The position numbers and the translations under genes were made by a program. A DNA stretch of 64,000 bases, from NCBI GenBank assembly GCA_937902925.1, contig CALFNN010000047.1:1-64000 (forward strand), given 5' to 3'. The notes below the pieces were generated by a model. It made no database searches. It was given only the letters and a program-made list of their open reading frames with translations, and was not told where the DNA came from. The DNA is from an uncultured Opitutaceae bacterium (GTDB taxonomy: Bacteria; Verrucomicrobiota; Verrucomicrobiia; Opitutales; Opitutaceae). Positions 42,671 through 54,000 of this stretch are shown here, in pieces; the first letter of the stretch is position 1; each line of letters opens with the position of its first letter.

Positions 42671-45511
42671 ATGGATGCGATCGGCCCTTTCCGCTGGCTC
42701 GTCTATCAGCAGGATTACCTCTGGTTCCTGGTGGCGCTGGGTTGGGCCCTGCTGCTGATCGCGTGGTGGCGTCTGGGAAGGCCGGCCCGCATGTTTTTGT
42801 GGGTGCCATGGGCCGCAGTCGCGGGATTTCTGACGGCGGCGCTGGAGGTTTCGCAGATGGTCACGCCGGTTGAGGTGCAGCCTTCGATTGCGCCGTGGCT
42901 CGCGTGGGACCTCGCGCTGGGCGGGTGTTACGCACTGGCCGCGACCGGTTGCTGGTGGGTGGTTGCCGCGCAGAGAAAGAAGAATCGGTCTCGGCTCGCA
43001 GGATTGGTCCTTGCCTCGACGGCTTTGCTGGTCGCGGTGCTTAGGTATGCCTACCCGGAGCCGGGAGCGTGGGTGATCGCGGGGCTCTTGAGTGCCGGAT
43101 CGGCCGCCGTGGCAGCGGGACGAATGCGTGGTGAACGCGTGGCCTTGGCGGCATGGGCGTTGTCGGTCTGGTTTGGAACGGCAGGCCCGTTAGCCGAACG
43201 ATTTAAAGAGCCACACCGGTTTTCTGAGATAAGCAACTTCGGTCCGTGGGCCGCCGCGTGCGGGTTGGTCGCGATCATCGTGATCGTGCTCGATCTCTAT
43301 CGGATCACGCAGGCGGGAAAGATCACGGACGAGGGGGACCCCGAAGAATGGCGCCAGCTTGTGCGCAGCCTGGTGCTATGGCTGTTCGCCGGAGTGTTTG
43401 TGGCTGCCATCATGGGTCGCTGGGCGCGCGCCAACTTCGAGCGCAACCTGCAATCGAGGACGTTAGTCAGCGCGGGACTGATTGATCGACAGAAGCTGCA
43501 AACAATATTGGGAAAGGAATTTCACTTCGACAAGATTTCACGCGGCCGCACGCACAGCGATGGGCGCGAAATACCGTTTGCGACATCTCGCTATCTGGGC
43601 AGTGGAATTCTGGGGCCGATAGCCACGCATTTGACGGATATCGAACTGGCCAATCCTGATGTCCGATGGGCTGCCATCATTACGATGCGGGATGGGTGGA
43701 TGGCGGCTCTTTGCTATTCGACGCGGTTGCCAGGAAACGCCTCGGATGTTGGGGTTTTTGGCCGACCGACGAGAGAAATCTGGCGGGCGTGGGCGGAGCA
43801 CAGCGCTGACGTGCTGGGTCCGGTCGATTTTTACTACGGCGCTGTCGTGCAGGCGCGCGCACCCCTGATCGGACTTCAGGGGCAAATGCTGGGATGGCTG
43901 GCCCTCGATCTTAACGTTGAACATTGGGTGGCGGCGCAAGTGCAGGCGCGGTTGCTGGCCTTTGTCATCGTTGCTTTGGGAGGTGCTCTCCTCGTTGTTA
44001 ACTGGCGCCAACGCCAGCGCGAGCGCCAGCGTGAAGCCGCGCAGCGAGATGCGGACGCGGCGGCAGCCGCGAATCAACTGAAGAGCGCGTTTCTCGCCAA
44101 GGTGAGCCATGAGTTGCGCACGCCCATCCAAAGCCTTCTTGGCTACAGTGAGCTCCTGCGCCAGCGCGTGGCGGACGACTCGAAGGCGTCTGCCTGGCTG
44201 GGATCACTGCGCCAGCAGGGCGAGTTGATGACCCGGCTCGTCAATGACCTGATCGACCTGGGCGCGGTGGAAGCCGGGGCGTTTCAGCTTTCACCCAAAG
44301 CTGTCGAGCCTGCCGACGTCGTGGCGCAAACTGCAGAAAGTTTCCGTCCCCGGGCGGAGGCCAAGGGACTCAACTTCGCATGCTTCGTCGACCCGAGCAT
44401 ACCGCCCTGGGTGCTAACCGATGGTGAACGACTCCGCCAAATCGTCACAAATCTTCTGAGCAACGCCGTAAAGTTCACGGACTGTGGCGGCGTCACTCTG
44501 AGCGCCAGATCGGAGCCTGGAAACAAAGGGACGGCAGACATCATTTTGGTGGTGCGTGATACGGGCCCCGGCATTCCAAGCGCAGCGCAGGCCCGCTTGT
44601 TTTCGGCCTTTTCTCGATTGGAAGCCACGGCGACCAAGGAGGGCTCCGGGTTGGGCCTCGCGTTGTCCGCGGCGTTGTGTCGGGCCATGGGCGGCAATCT
44701 AACGGTCCAGAGCGATGGCGCGACCGGATGCAGCTTCATCGCGACCATTCGAACGCAGACGACGAAAGGACCGGTGAATACGCGGATCGAAACGCCAGCC
44801 GCGGCTTTGCGAGGGCATAGGGTGCTGGTGGTTGACGACAATCCGCTCGTGCGAGAGTTGTTTGTGGCCTTTCTCACGGAGCAGGGCGCATTGTGTGCCG
44901 CGGCGGGAAACGGCTCCGAGGCGCTCGCGCAGGCAGCGACCGACGCGTTTGATGTCGTGGTTCTAGATCTCGCTCTGCCTGATACTGACGGCGCGGAAGT
45001 GGCTCGACGATTGCGAGCGGAGGATGGACGAGGACGCGCATTGCGTCTCGTTGGCGTGAGTGCTCACGCGGGTGCCGCCGACCGGGCGCGGGCGCTGGCT
45101 GCGGGCATGGATGTTTTTCTGACGAAACCGGTGCCATTGGGCGATCTGGCCGCCGCCGTGGCAGGCAGTGCCTCGGGGCCGGAGACGGACACGCTTCCTT
45201 TTCGCACCGGCGAGGCGTTGCGCGAACGACTGACGCGCCAGTTTCGGAATGAGCTTCCCGATCAGCGTGTGGCGTTGGCCGAGGCGGTAACGAACCGGGA
45301 CTGGCAAAGGGTGAGAGTCATGGCGCACCACCTTAAGAATAGTGCAGTCGTAGTTCGTGACGACGAACTCTTCGATACGTGCGCCGGCTTGGAGCAAGCG
45401 GCCGGAAGCGCGAATGGGCCGACGGCGTTGGCCTTTTGGACGCGTTGCGAGCGAGTCCTAGACCGCTGGGCCGCACCGGCGGACGCCCCGTTTTCACCGT
45501 CGGCTGCGTAA
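42671..45511 (+). CDS. Hybrid histidine kinase (HisKA-HATPase-REC-HPt)
   Basis: A 946-residue multi-pass kinase. About eight N-terminal transmembrane helices (~15-265) precede an extracytoplasmic domain (~265-415) and one more helix (~418-440). HisKA H480 lies in AKVSHELRTP. The ATPase region contains LRQIVTNLLSNAVKF (N box), DTGPGIP (G1) and GSGLGLALS (G2). The receiver has D766 in VVLDLALPD, and the HPt domain has H886 in MAHHLKNSA. This is a complete phosphorelay in one chain. The ATG lies seven bases after the DyP stop with a good AGGAG, so peroxidase and kinase are made together. Confidence 0.92.
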   Translation: MDAIGPFRWLVYQQDYLWFLVALGWALLLIAWWRLGRPARMFLWVPWAAVAGFLTAALEVSQMVTPVEVQPSIAPWLAWDLALGGCYALAATGCWWVVAAQRKKNRSRLAGLVLASTALLVAVLRYAYPEPGAWVIAGLLSAGSAAVAAGRMRGERVALAAWALSVWFGTAGPLAERFKEPHRFSEISNFGPWAAACGLVAIIVIVLDLYRITQAGKITDEGDPEEWRQLVRSLVLWLFAGVFVAAIMGRWARANFERNLQSRTLVSAGLIDRQKLQTILGKEFHFDKISRGRTHSDGREIPFATSRYLGSGILGPIATHLTDIELANPDVRWAAIITMRDGWMAALCYSTRLPGNASDVGVFGRPTREIWRAWAEHSADVLGPVDFYYGAVVQARAPLIGLQGQMLGWLALDLNVEHWVAAQVQARLLAFVIVALGGALLVVNWRQRQRERQREAAQRDADAAAAANQLKSAFLAKVSHELRTPIQSLLGYSELLRQRVADDSKASAWLGSLRQQGELMTRLVNDLIDLGAVEAGAFQLSPKAVEPADVVAQTAESFRPRAEAKGLNFACFVDPSIPPWVLTDGERLRQIVTNLLSNAVKFTDCGGVTLSARSEPGNKGTADIILVVRDTGPGIPSAAQARLFSAFSRLEATATKEGSGLGLALSAALCRAMGGNLTVQSDGATGCSFIATIRTQTTKGPVNTRIETPAAALRGHRVLVVDDNPLVRELFVAFLTEQGALCAAAGNGSEALAQAATDAFDVVVLDLALPDTDGAEVARRLRAEDGRGRALRLVGVSAHAGAADRARALAAGMDVFLTKPVPLGDLAAAVAGSASGPETDTLPFRTGEALRERLTRQFRNELPDQRVALAEAVTNRDWQRVRVMAHHLKNSAVVVRDDELFDTCAGLEQAAGSANGPTALAFWTRCERVLDRWAAPADAPFSPSAA

Positions 45512-45550
45512 GCCGCCGGGAACGACCATCAACCTCAAACAGCGATCAAC

Positions 45551-46447
45551 ATGAAGAAACAAAAATCCACTCGTGGAAAACGTGCGGCCAAGGCTGCAAC
45601 TGCGAAAACTAATACGGTATCCGCTTCCAAGCTCGCCGCCGACGAAGTCTGCATGAGCGTCGCGGAGTGCGAGGCCTACGCGACCCAGACTTATTGCCCG
45701 ACGCTTTATTACGGGCTTGGCGCCAAGGCTGCCGCCCTGCTGGTGGTGAAACTCACGAGCGCCGGTGCGATGCAGGTGTTCGCCGGTGACAGTCCGTTGA
45801 GCAACAAGCCGGCGGGAGGCAATCTGAAGACGGAGCGCTACACGACGGACACTTACACGCTCCAAAACTCCGCTGACGTGAAGTTTACCCTGAAGCTGAG
45901 CGCCTTGAACTCCAAGGCGCCGTCGAACGATCCGGATGCTTTACGCAAGACCGGAAATTTGACGGTCGAAGCTCTCGAATGGCCGCGGCCTTACGATGTC
46001 AATCGGGCGCACCTGCTCGGATATCTCGATCCGTTCGGCGGCGACATCAACTATGCCAACTACGGTGGCGTCGATCGCGACGGCGATATCCCGCCCAATC
46101 GGACGTTCGAATGCACGTTTCACTACGTGAAGGCTGCGCCCTCGGCTACACCACCCGTCAAGGGCGAGGCGACGCTTACCCTTACCGATGTGGACAGCGG
46201 CGGAACGAGCACGGAGACGATCGACCTCACCAAACTCGATGACACCTCGGCGGGCAAAGCCGGCGCCATCCTGATTGCAGTGCGCGTCGCGGGCATCAAC
46301 TACGAGGACGGTTGCGCCACGCTGGAATTCAACAAGGCCAACATGGATGGAGCGACCCCGCTCACGTTCTCCGGCAAGACGCGTGGTGGAGCAGCGTTCA
46401 GCGGCTATCGGCAGTTTCACCTTAACGAGACGACCGATCAACCCTGA
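45551..46447 (+). CDS. Unrecognised protein with a basic N-terminal tail
   Basis: A 298-residue protein. The first ~23 residues (MKKQKSTRGKRAAKAATAKT...) are Lys/Arg-rich and probably disordered. Two cysteines sit in CMSVAEC, and the body is beta-rich and soluble, with LTVEALEWPRPYDVN, YANYGGVDRDGDIPPNRTFE and GGAAFSGYRQFHLNETT near the end. No signal peptide and no family is recognised. It is encoded between the hybrid kinase and the response regulator and is therefore likely to be part of the same locus; whether it is a cargo, a target or a sensor cannot be told from sequence. Confidence 0.7.
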   Translation: MKKQKSTRGKRAAKAATAKTNTVSASKLAADEVCMSVAECEAYATQTYCPTLYYGLGAKAAALLVVKLTSAGAMQVFAGDSPLSNKPAGGNLKTERYTTDTYTLQNSADVKFTLKLSALNSKAPSNDPDALRKTGNLTVEALEWPRPYDVNRAHLLGYLDPFGGDINYANYGGVDRDGDIPPNRTFECTFHYVKAAPSATPPVKGEATLTLTDVDSGGTSTETIDLTKLDDTSAGKAGAILIAVRVAGINYEDGCATLEFNKANMDGATPLTFSGKTRGGAAFSGYRQFHLNETTDQP

Positions 46448-46465
46448 CCGAGGTCGAGTCCGCTT

Positions 46466-46503
46466 TCCCAAGTGGTGACAACAGGGCTTTTCGTCACTTG
46501 GGA
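46466..46503. terminator. Hairpin after the DyP-kinase-unknown gene run
   Basis: Nine-base arms TCCCAAGTG and CACTTGGGA flank a 20-base loop, 19 bases beyond the stop of the unknown gene. There is no T-run. It probably ends or attenuates the transcript before the response regulator. Confidence 0.45.
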
Positions 46504-46575
46504 CAAAGCCCCAGCTCAAAACGAAGTTCTTCCCGGGAAATCGCGGGGAAAATTGTGCTACCCTGACTTATTCGC

Positions 46576-47217
46576 ATGCGCACCGCTCGTATCGTCATCG
46601 TTGAAGACCACGCCCTCGTCCGACAGATGCTCGCGCACCTGATCGAGGAAGAACTGAAACTGAAGGTCGTCGGGCAGTGCGCGACGGCGGCGGATGGCGC
46701 CGCCGTCTGCCTGCGCGAAAAGCCGGACCTGGCGGTCATTGACTGGATGCTGCCGGACGGGCGAGGATTCGACATCGTCCGCAACGCCGGGCCGTCGTTG
46801 CCCGGAACCCGGTGGATTTGCATGTCGGCGAACGAGCAGGAGCACCTCGTGCGCGAGGCGGTGGGACTCGGGATCCACGGGTTCGTGATGAAGCGGTCCG
46901 ACTTCAAGATCCTGTGCGACGCGATCCGCGCGGTGCTGGCGGGCGAGAGTTATTATTGCCTCGCCAGTTCGCGGCTGCTCGTCGAATCGATGCGCAGCCA
47001 GGCGCAGGCCATCGCGGTGAACCTGACGCCGCGCGAACGCGAGGTGCTGTGCGGCATCGCGCGCGGCGAGAGCCCGAAGGTGATCGCGTCCAATCTCAGT
47101 CTCGAGCTGAAGACCGTGCACAACCACCTCGCCAGCCTGAAGGACAAGCTTGGCATCCGTGAGGCGGCGGGTCTGGTGCGCTACGCGATCAAGCACGGCT
47201 ACGTCGAGGCGCCGTAG
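46576..47217 (+). CDS. NarL/LuxR-type response regulator
   Basis: A 213-residue regulator with a receiver domain (phospho-acceptor D56 in AVIDWMLPDG, IVEDHALVR at the start) and a LuxR-type helix-turn-helix (~146-210: LTPREREVLCGIARGESPKV, then LELKTVHNHLASLKDKLG). It is the obvious output partner for the hybrid kinase upstream, though pairing is inferred from position. The sequence GTTCTTCCCG occurs just before it (46526-46535), and again before the DyP gene and before the giant gene. It may bind one or more of these sites. Confidence 0.92.
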   Translation: MRTARIVIVEDHALVRQMLAHLIEEELKLKVVGQCATAADGAAVCLREKPDLAVIDWMLPDGRGFDIVRNAGPSLPGTRWICMSANEQEHLVREAVGLGIHGFVMKRSDFKILCDAIRAVLAGESYYCLASSRLLVESMRSQAQAIAVNLTPREREVLCGIARGESPKVIASNLSLELKTVHNHLASLKDKLGIREAAGLVRYAIKHGYVEAP

Positions 47218-48028
47218 ACGGGCCGAACGGCGCCGCGTCGAGCGCCGCGCAGAAAGAGGGTGCGTGCCGTGGGCCAGGATGATCGACCTCCGGCGACTGG
47301 ACGGGGTTTGCTCGGCACGAGGCAGTTGTCGTGGGCAAATCCGGCTTCTTGAGTGCGTGAGGGTGGCGTAGGCTGTTCATTGGTCAAACCGGGGAAAATC
47401 GCCGGGTCACCCGGGGGTTCTTCCCGATCCGATTTCATACTTTCCCGCGCATTTCGGCTGGTCGGTCCGCTATGATAGGGCCATGCAAAATCCGCATTCC
47501 AAGCATTCCCGGGCGTGCAGATTGGAGCGCCTCAGCGGAGGAGCCGGCTTGGGTGTTAAACCTCATAGCGGTTTGGGTCTTATCCGTATTAATACCTACG
47601 TCCGACACGCGGAATCTGTTGAATCTTTACAGTTAATTAATAGCAAAGGCGTCTCCCACCAACGCCCCGCGACCGAGACAAGGGGTTTTGCCCTTATTTT
47701 GGCGTGAGGTCGGACCCAGCCCTGCGGCATCCAGCACCTTCCCAGCGATGAAAGCAGCCTTCGGATTTTCTGCGTTAGCATCGGTTGAAGCCGGAATTTT
47801 TAGCGGCGGTGAGGTGAACCAAATGGCTTTGAGTGGCGATGCGGACCGGTCGTGGTGGCGAATTGCTCGGGCGACGAGCCGAACGCGATGCAGCACGAAC
47901 CACCTTGGCGGCCGCGCGGGTGAAGACGACGCCGTTACTCGCATTCATTCCCCGCCGTAGTCGGACCAGTCCAGGCACTCCTTCCGGTTTCCACTTTTAC
48001 TTCCCACTCCAGTTCTCCAGCGACCCAC
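47218..48028. other. Long gene-free region upstream of the giant gene
   Basis: About 811 bases with no supportable gene. It contains a GTTCTTCCCG site (47417-47426), an AT-richer segment around 47590-47640, and a short hairpin AAGGG...CCCTT followed by ATTTT (47680-47700). Part of the region (about 47640-47940) reads like conserved intergenic text, with an open minus-strand frame that lacks gene-like features. A possible -10 (TATGAT) lies at 47471-47476. The size of the region fits a long leader or a complex promoter for the giant gene. Confidence 0.4.
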
Positions 48029-51000
48029 ATGAAAACGCGTTCTTTGCTTCCGCGCCTCGCCCTCGTCTGCCTCGGTCTGCTCGCGAGCGAAACGCGCGCG
48101 GCGCCGACGATTAGCAGCCAGCCCTTCGCCGCCACCGTTTCGAGCGGCAACAACATCACGCTGTCAGTCAGGGCTACGCCATTGAGCGGATCGCTGTCGT
48201 TTCAGTGGCGTAAGAACACGGGGAGTGTGGTCACCGGGACTTTCCTCAGCGTAGTCACCACGGTGAACGGAGACGGCAGCACCACGTCCGCGCTCAATTT
48301 CTCCAATCCTCAGGTTGCCGACGCCGGCAACTACGACGTCATTGTCACGGACGGCTCGGGGAATGTCACGAGCAGCACGGCCGTTGTCGCGATCACGGAT
48401 GATCCCCCGTCGATCACCGGTCAATCCGAACCGTTTCTTTATGCGCCGATGGGTGGAACCGCCCGCCTATTCGCCAACGTAGTCGGTTCCACGCCGTTCA
48501 CCATGCAATGGAAGCGCGACGGCGTCGGGCTCGACGGTCCTTACTATGGCACCTCGGTGAGCACAATTGACGTGGCCAATCTCGCGGCCGGCCAGTTTGG
48601 CACCTATACGCTCGAGATATCCAACGCCTACGGCTCGACGGTATCGCAGCCCATTCTGGTAACCCAGACGTCGGCGGCGCCCTATCACAATTGGTCGTTC
48701 CGCAATCCGACTCCGCAAGGCAACAGCCTTAATTCCCTGACTATCGGGTCGGCGCGCTTGGTGGCGGTTGGCGCAGGCGGGCTCATTCTCACGTCGTCCG
48801 ATGGCGGGAATAGCTGGCAGGGCCAGTCCGGCGGCATCATGCAGGCGCTCAACTACGTCACCTACGACGCCGCGAAAAGCCAGTATCTCTATGGTGGCGG
48901 GTTCACACAGATCGCGACCGCGCCCGATGCGCCCACGCTCACCTGGACGACGCATTATCCGGCGGGAGCCAACGAGAGCTACCCGGGCATCGCCACCGAT
49001 GGTTCACGCTATGTGGCCGTGGGCGGCGATTTTTCGACGAAGCCGATCAGCGCCGTCGCGCGCATCTCGACCGATGGCGGCCTCACCTGGACGACGCAGG
49101 TGCACCCCGGGGTTAATCTGGCGCTGACCAGCGTGGCGTTCGGCGCGCCGAAGTTCGTCGCGGTCGGCCCCAGCGGCACCGTGTTGAACTCCACCGACGG
49201 CACATCATGGGGTGCGGTGACTTTCTCGCCCTCGGCCCCGACGGCCAACTTCAACCGGATCGTTTTCGCCAACGGCACGTTCGTGGCGGTCGGTAATGGT
49301 GGCATCATCTACACATCGACGGACGGTGCCACGTTTACCCAGCAGACCAATGCGAATACCAACAACCTTTTCAGCGTGGCGCGAGTCTCGGGTTCTGGTG
49401 GCACCGCCTTGTGGGCGGCGGTTGGCGCCAACGCCACTGTCCTGACCTCCGCGGATAACGGGATCACCTGGTCCGCCGCCCTGGCGCCGGGTCCGACGAC
49501 CCTCGCGCTCAACGACATTCAGAGCGACGGGACCAACGTCTACATCGTCGGCCAGGCCGGCCGCATCCTGAAGAGCACCTCGGCCGCGAGTTTTACCGCG
49601 GCGTCCCTCACCGAACTCAGCTTCTCGGTTCAGTCCGACTACAGCAACACCATCAACGATGTCATTTGGGATGCGACGACGAGCCAGTTCGTCGCCGTCG
49701 CAGCCACCGGCAATATTCATACCTCACCCGACGGGATGAGTTGGACGCGCAGTGCGAGTTTGCCCGCCCTCGGTTTCATCGGCGGAGTCGCCCGATTTGG
49801 GTCGCAATTCCTCGCGGCTGCCAATGCACACATTGCGACGTCGAGCGATGGACAGAATTGGACCGACCCAGGAGCCATCTCTGGCGCGAGCGGTTTCAAT
49901 AGTATCGCCGCGTCCGCGTCCGTGGCCGTGGCGGTCGGGGCCGGCGGCAAGATTTTCAAATCAAGCACCGGAACCGCGTGGACCGCCGCCGCGAGCCCGG
50001 GCTCGGGCAACACCGGCTCGGTCCTCAACCGCGTCGTCTATGGCAACGGCCGGTTCATGGCTGTCGGCGGCAACAACAACGGCGGCACCTCGATCGTCAT
50101 TCGCACGTCCACCGACGGCGATAGTTGGACGACTCTCAACCCCGGCACCGTGGGGCAGCTGTGGGGTGTCGACTATGGCAACGGCATCTGGATGGCGATC
50201 GGTTCGGGCACGAGCAGCGGGGGCGGGGCGTTTATCCTCCGTTCCAGCGACAACGGCACCACCTGGCAGCGCGACAATCTTCCGGGTGCGACATTTGCCT
50301 ACAGTCTCCGTTACCTGAATGGCGCATGGTATTTCGTCGGTAGCTCGAGCGTGCTCGGCGTCTCGCACGACAACGGCGACGACTGGGAGTATGTCCCGCT
50401 GTCAGCGCGCCCCGCGGTCCAAACGATGCGCGGCGTTGCCGTGGGCAACGGTTACATGGTCATCGTCGGCAACGACAGCACGATTCTCCGGTCCGCGAAC
50501 GAAAACAATCCGCCCTCGATCGCAGTCCAGCCGCCGCTCTCGCAGTCGGTCGTGCAGGGATCGACGGCCATGATCAGCGTGACGGCCGGGCAGTCGGTCT
50601 CGACGACCTATCAATGGCGCAAGAACGGGACGAATATTTCCACCGTTTCCAATCCATCGGCGGCGAGCCCGACGCTCGTGCTGCCCAATGTGCAGGCCGC
50701 GGACCTTGCGAACTACGATGTCGTCATCACCAACTCGGTGGCGTCGACCACGAGCAGTCCAGCCAGGCTCCTGCAGTCCCCCGCGAGTGGTGACACCTTT
50801 CCGAACTTCGCCTGGCGCAACCCGCTCCCCGCGGGCGGCACTTTGCAAACGGTGATTTTCGCGCAGTCCAAGTTCGTCGCCGCCGGCGTCGGCGGCCGCG
50901 TGCTGACATCGACCGATGGCTCGATATGGACGCCTTCCCTGAACCCCATGCCGGTCGAGAGCATCTACGGGCTCGCCTACGACGGCACGCGATTCATCGC

Positions 51001-54000
51001 CGCCGGCAGCAGCGGGCGAATTTTCACGGCGACCGATCCGACGGGCGTCTGGACGCAGCGCGCATCCGCCCCGCAGTGGCTCAACGGCGTCACGGTTGCC
51101 GGCGCCAATTATGTTGCGATCGGTGGAAATGGCGCGATCTACGCGTCGACGGACGGCAGCAATGGCGCCAATTGGTCGGCCGCCACCTCGCCCACGAACA
51201 ACCAGCTTCAGGCGGTCGCCGGGACGACCGGGCATTACGTGGCCGTCGGCCAGAACGGGACGATCCTGCATTCGACCAATGCGACGAACTGGACGGTCGT
51301 GGCTGCGCCGGCGGGCTATGCATCGCAGCAGCTCAACGGCGTGGCGTTCGTCAACAACCAGTTCGTGATCGTCGGCAGCAATGGCTCGGTGTTGAGTTCG
51401 CCCGATGGGACGGCCGGCACTTGGACGGCGCACACGAACCCGTTCGGCGACTGGCTGCGCAGTGTCGTCTACGACGGCTCGAAATACGTGGTGACGGGCG
51501 ACGGCAACGCCGCCCTTGTCTCGACCGATCTCGACAATTGGTCCCGTTATTCCGTGCCCACGAACACCCCGTGGAATGGGCTGGCCTACAATGGTTCCGA
51601 CACGTTTGTCGCTGTTGGCGGCGGCGGCGAAATCTGGACCTCGGCCAACGCCCAGAACTGGTTTTCGCACGGGGCGAACGGCGGAGCCAATCGCCTGGCG
51701 GATCTGGCTGCGACGCCGGACGGAGGCTTCCTGACGGTCGGTAGCTCGGGGACGGTGGCGTTTTCTGACGACGGGGTGCAGTGGACACGTTTAGTGACAC
51801 CGGTTTCCAACTGGATGAACGCCGTCGCCCTTTCCGATCAGGTGGCGGTGGCCGTGAGCAGCTTCGGGGATATCGCCGTTACCACGGATGGGCGCAACTG
51901 GGTCAATCGCACGGTCGGCGACCATGTCTCCAACAATGGCGTGGTCTTCGCCCAGGGGCGTTTCGTGACGGTCGGCGACAACGGCACGTTCCGCACGTCA
52001 ACCGATGGCTTCAATTGGACCACGTCGTCCATCGCCGGTCTGACCAATTCGCTGCGTTCGGTCGCCGCGCTCGGCAATCTTTTCATCGCCGTCGGAGATC
52101 AAGGCAGAATCTACACCTCGCCCGACGGCACGAACTGGACGGCCCGCGTGAGCGGCACTTCGCAGAACCTCCAGCGCGTGCGGGTGATCGACGGGACGGT
52201 CTTCGCGGTGGGCGACAATCGCACCGTCCTGATCTCCGCTGACGGCACGGCCTGGCTTTCCGTCGCGCAATCGACCGACTACAATACTTTCGGGTATAGC
52301 TATCACGACATCACACACCTGCCCGATGGCTTTTACATCGCGAGCAGTCAGGGTCAGTTCGTCAAATCGCCCACGCTGTCCACCACTGACGCCTCGACGT
52401 GGACACGGGTCGCCCAGCTGGGTTTTGGCGAAAACCTCAACGCTATCGCCGTCAGCAGCGGCAAGGTCGTCGTCGCCGGGGATGGCGGCACAGTGATGGA
52501 GTCGGCGCTGCCGGCAGCTGCAGCCGCGCCTGCCATCACGCTTGCGCCCGCGGCTCAGGCGGCGTCGGTCGGTGGCAATGTTCTGCTTTCGGTCGGTGCC
52601 ACCGGCGCGGGTCCCTTGAGTTATCAGTGGCAGAGGAACGGCACCGATGTCCCCGGCGCCACCGCGGCCGTCTTGATTCTGGCCAACACCCAAACGGCGG
52701 CCAGCGGCAGTTACACGGTGGTGGTCAGCGGTCCCGGTGGCGCGCCCGCCACGAGCAGCGCGGTGACCGTGTCCGTTGGCGCTCCCGTCATCGGCAGCTC
52801 CCTGACCGCCAGTGGCACCGCCGGGGTGCCGTTCACCTACAACATCGGTGCGAGCAATTCGCCGACGGGATATGGCGCGAGTGGAGTGCCGGCCGGCCTT
52901 TCGTTTAATTCCGCCACCGGTGTCATCAGCGGCACGCCCTCGGCGGGGGTGTTCACTGTGACGATCTCGGCGACCAACGCCGGCGGCACCGACACCCGGA
53001 ACCTTGCGCTCTTCATCGCCGCCGCGGGCAGCGACACTTTCCCGAACTTCGCCTGGCGCAACCCGCTGCCTGCGGGCGGCACGCTGCAAACGGTGATTTT
53101 CGCGCAGAACCAGTTCGTTGCCGCCGGCGTCGGCGGCCGCGTGCTGACGTCGCCCGGCGGTTCGGTCTGGACGCCCTCCGCGAACCCGATGCCGGTCGAG
53201 ACCATCTACGGGCTCGCCTACGACGGCACGCGATTCATCGCCGTTGGCAGCAGCGGAAAGATTTTCACCTCGGCCGATCCAACCGCCGTCTGGACGCAGC
53301 GCGCATCCGCCCCGCAATGGTTCTACGGCGTCACGGTTGTCGGCAGTAAATATGTCGCCGTCGGTGGCAACGGCACGATCTACACCTCGACGGACGGCAG
53401 CAATGGCGCCAACTGGTCGGCCGCCACTTCGCCCACGAACAATTCTCTCCAGGCCGTCGCGGGCACGACGGGCCACTTCGTGGCCGTCGGGCAGAACGGC
53501 ACGCTCCTGCATTCGACCGACGCGGCGACCTGGACGATCGTGGCGGCGCCGAGCGGCTATGCGTCGACACAGTTCAACGGCGTGGTCTATCTCAACAACC
53601 AGTTCGTGGTGGTGGGCGCCAACGGCTCGGTGCTGAGTTCGCCCGACGGCACCGCCGGCAGCTGGACCGCCCACGTGACCGGCAATGGCGACTGGCTGCA
53701 CACGGTCGCCTATGACGGCACAAACTATGTCGTCGCGACCGACGGCAACTCCGTCTACGTGTCATCCGACCTGACCAGTTGGTCTTTCCACCCGCTGCCG
53801 GTCAACACGCCCCTGTTTGCGCTGACCTACAACGGCGTCGATACGTTCGTTGCCGTGGGTGGCGGCGGCGAAATCTGGAGCTCGACCAACACGACCAACT
53901 GGACCTCGCGCGGCGCCACGGGCGGCGCCTATCGGATGATCGACCTCACGACGCTGCCGAATGGGAATTTCCTGGCGGTCGGGAGCAGCGGCCTCACGGC

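Noticed and set aside
47483-47707. Plus-strand frame of 74 codons
   Set aside because: Its composition is unlike neighbouring genes and it contains a hairpin; no gene-like features.
47633-47944. Minus-strand frame of 103 codons before the giant gene
   Set aside because: There is no start context, domain or consistent codon use; treated as non-coding conserved intergenic sequence.
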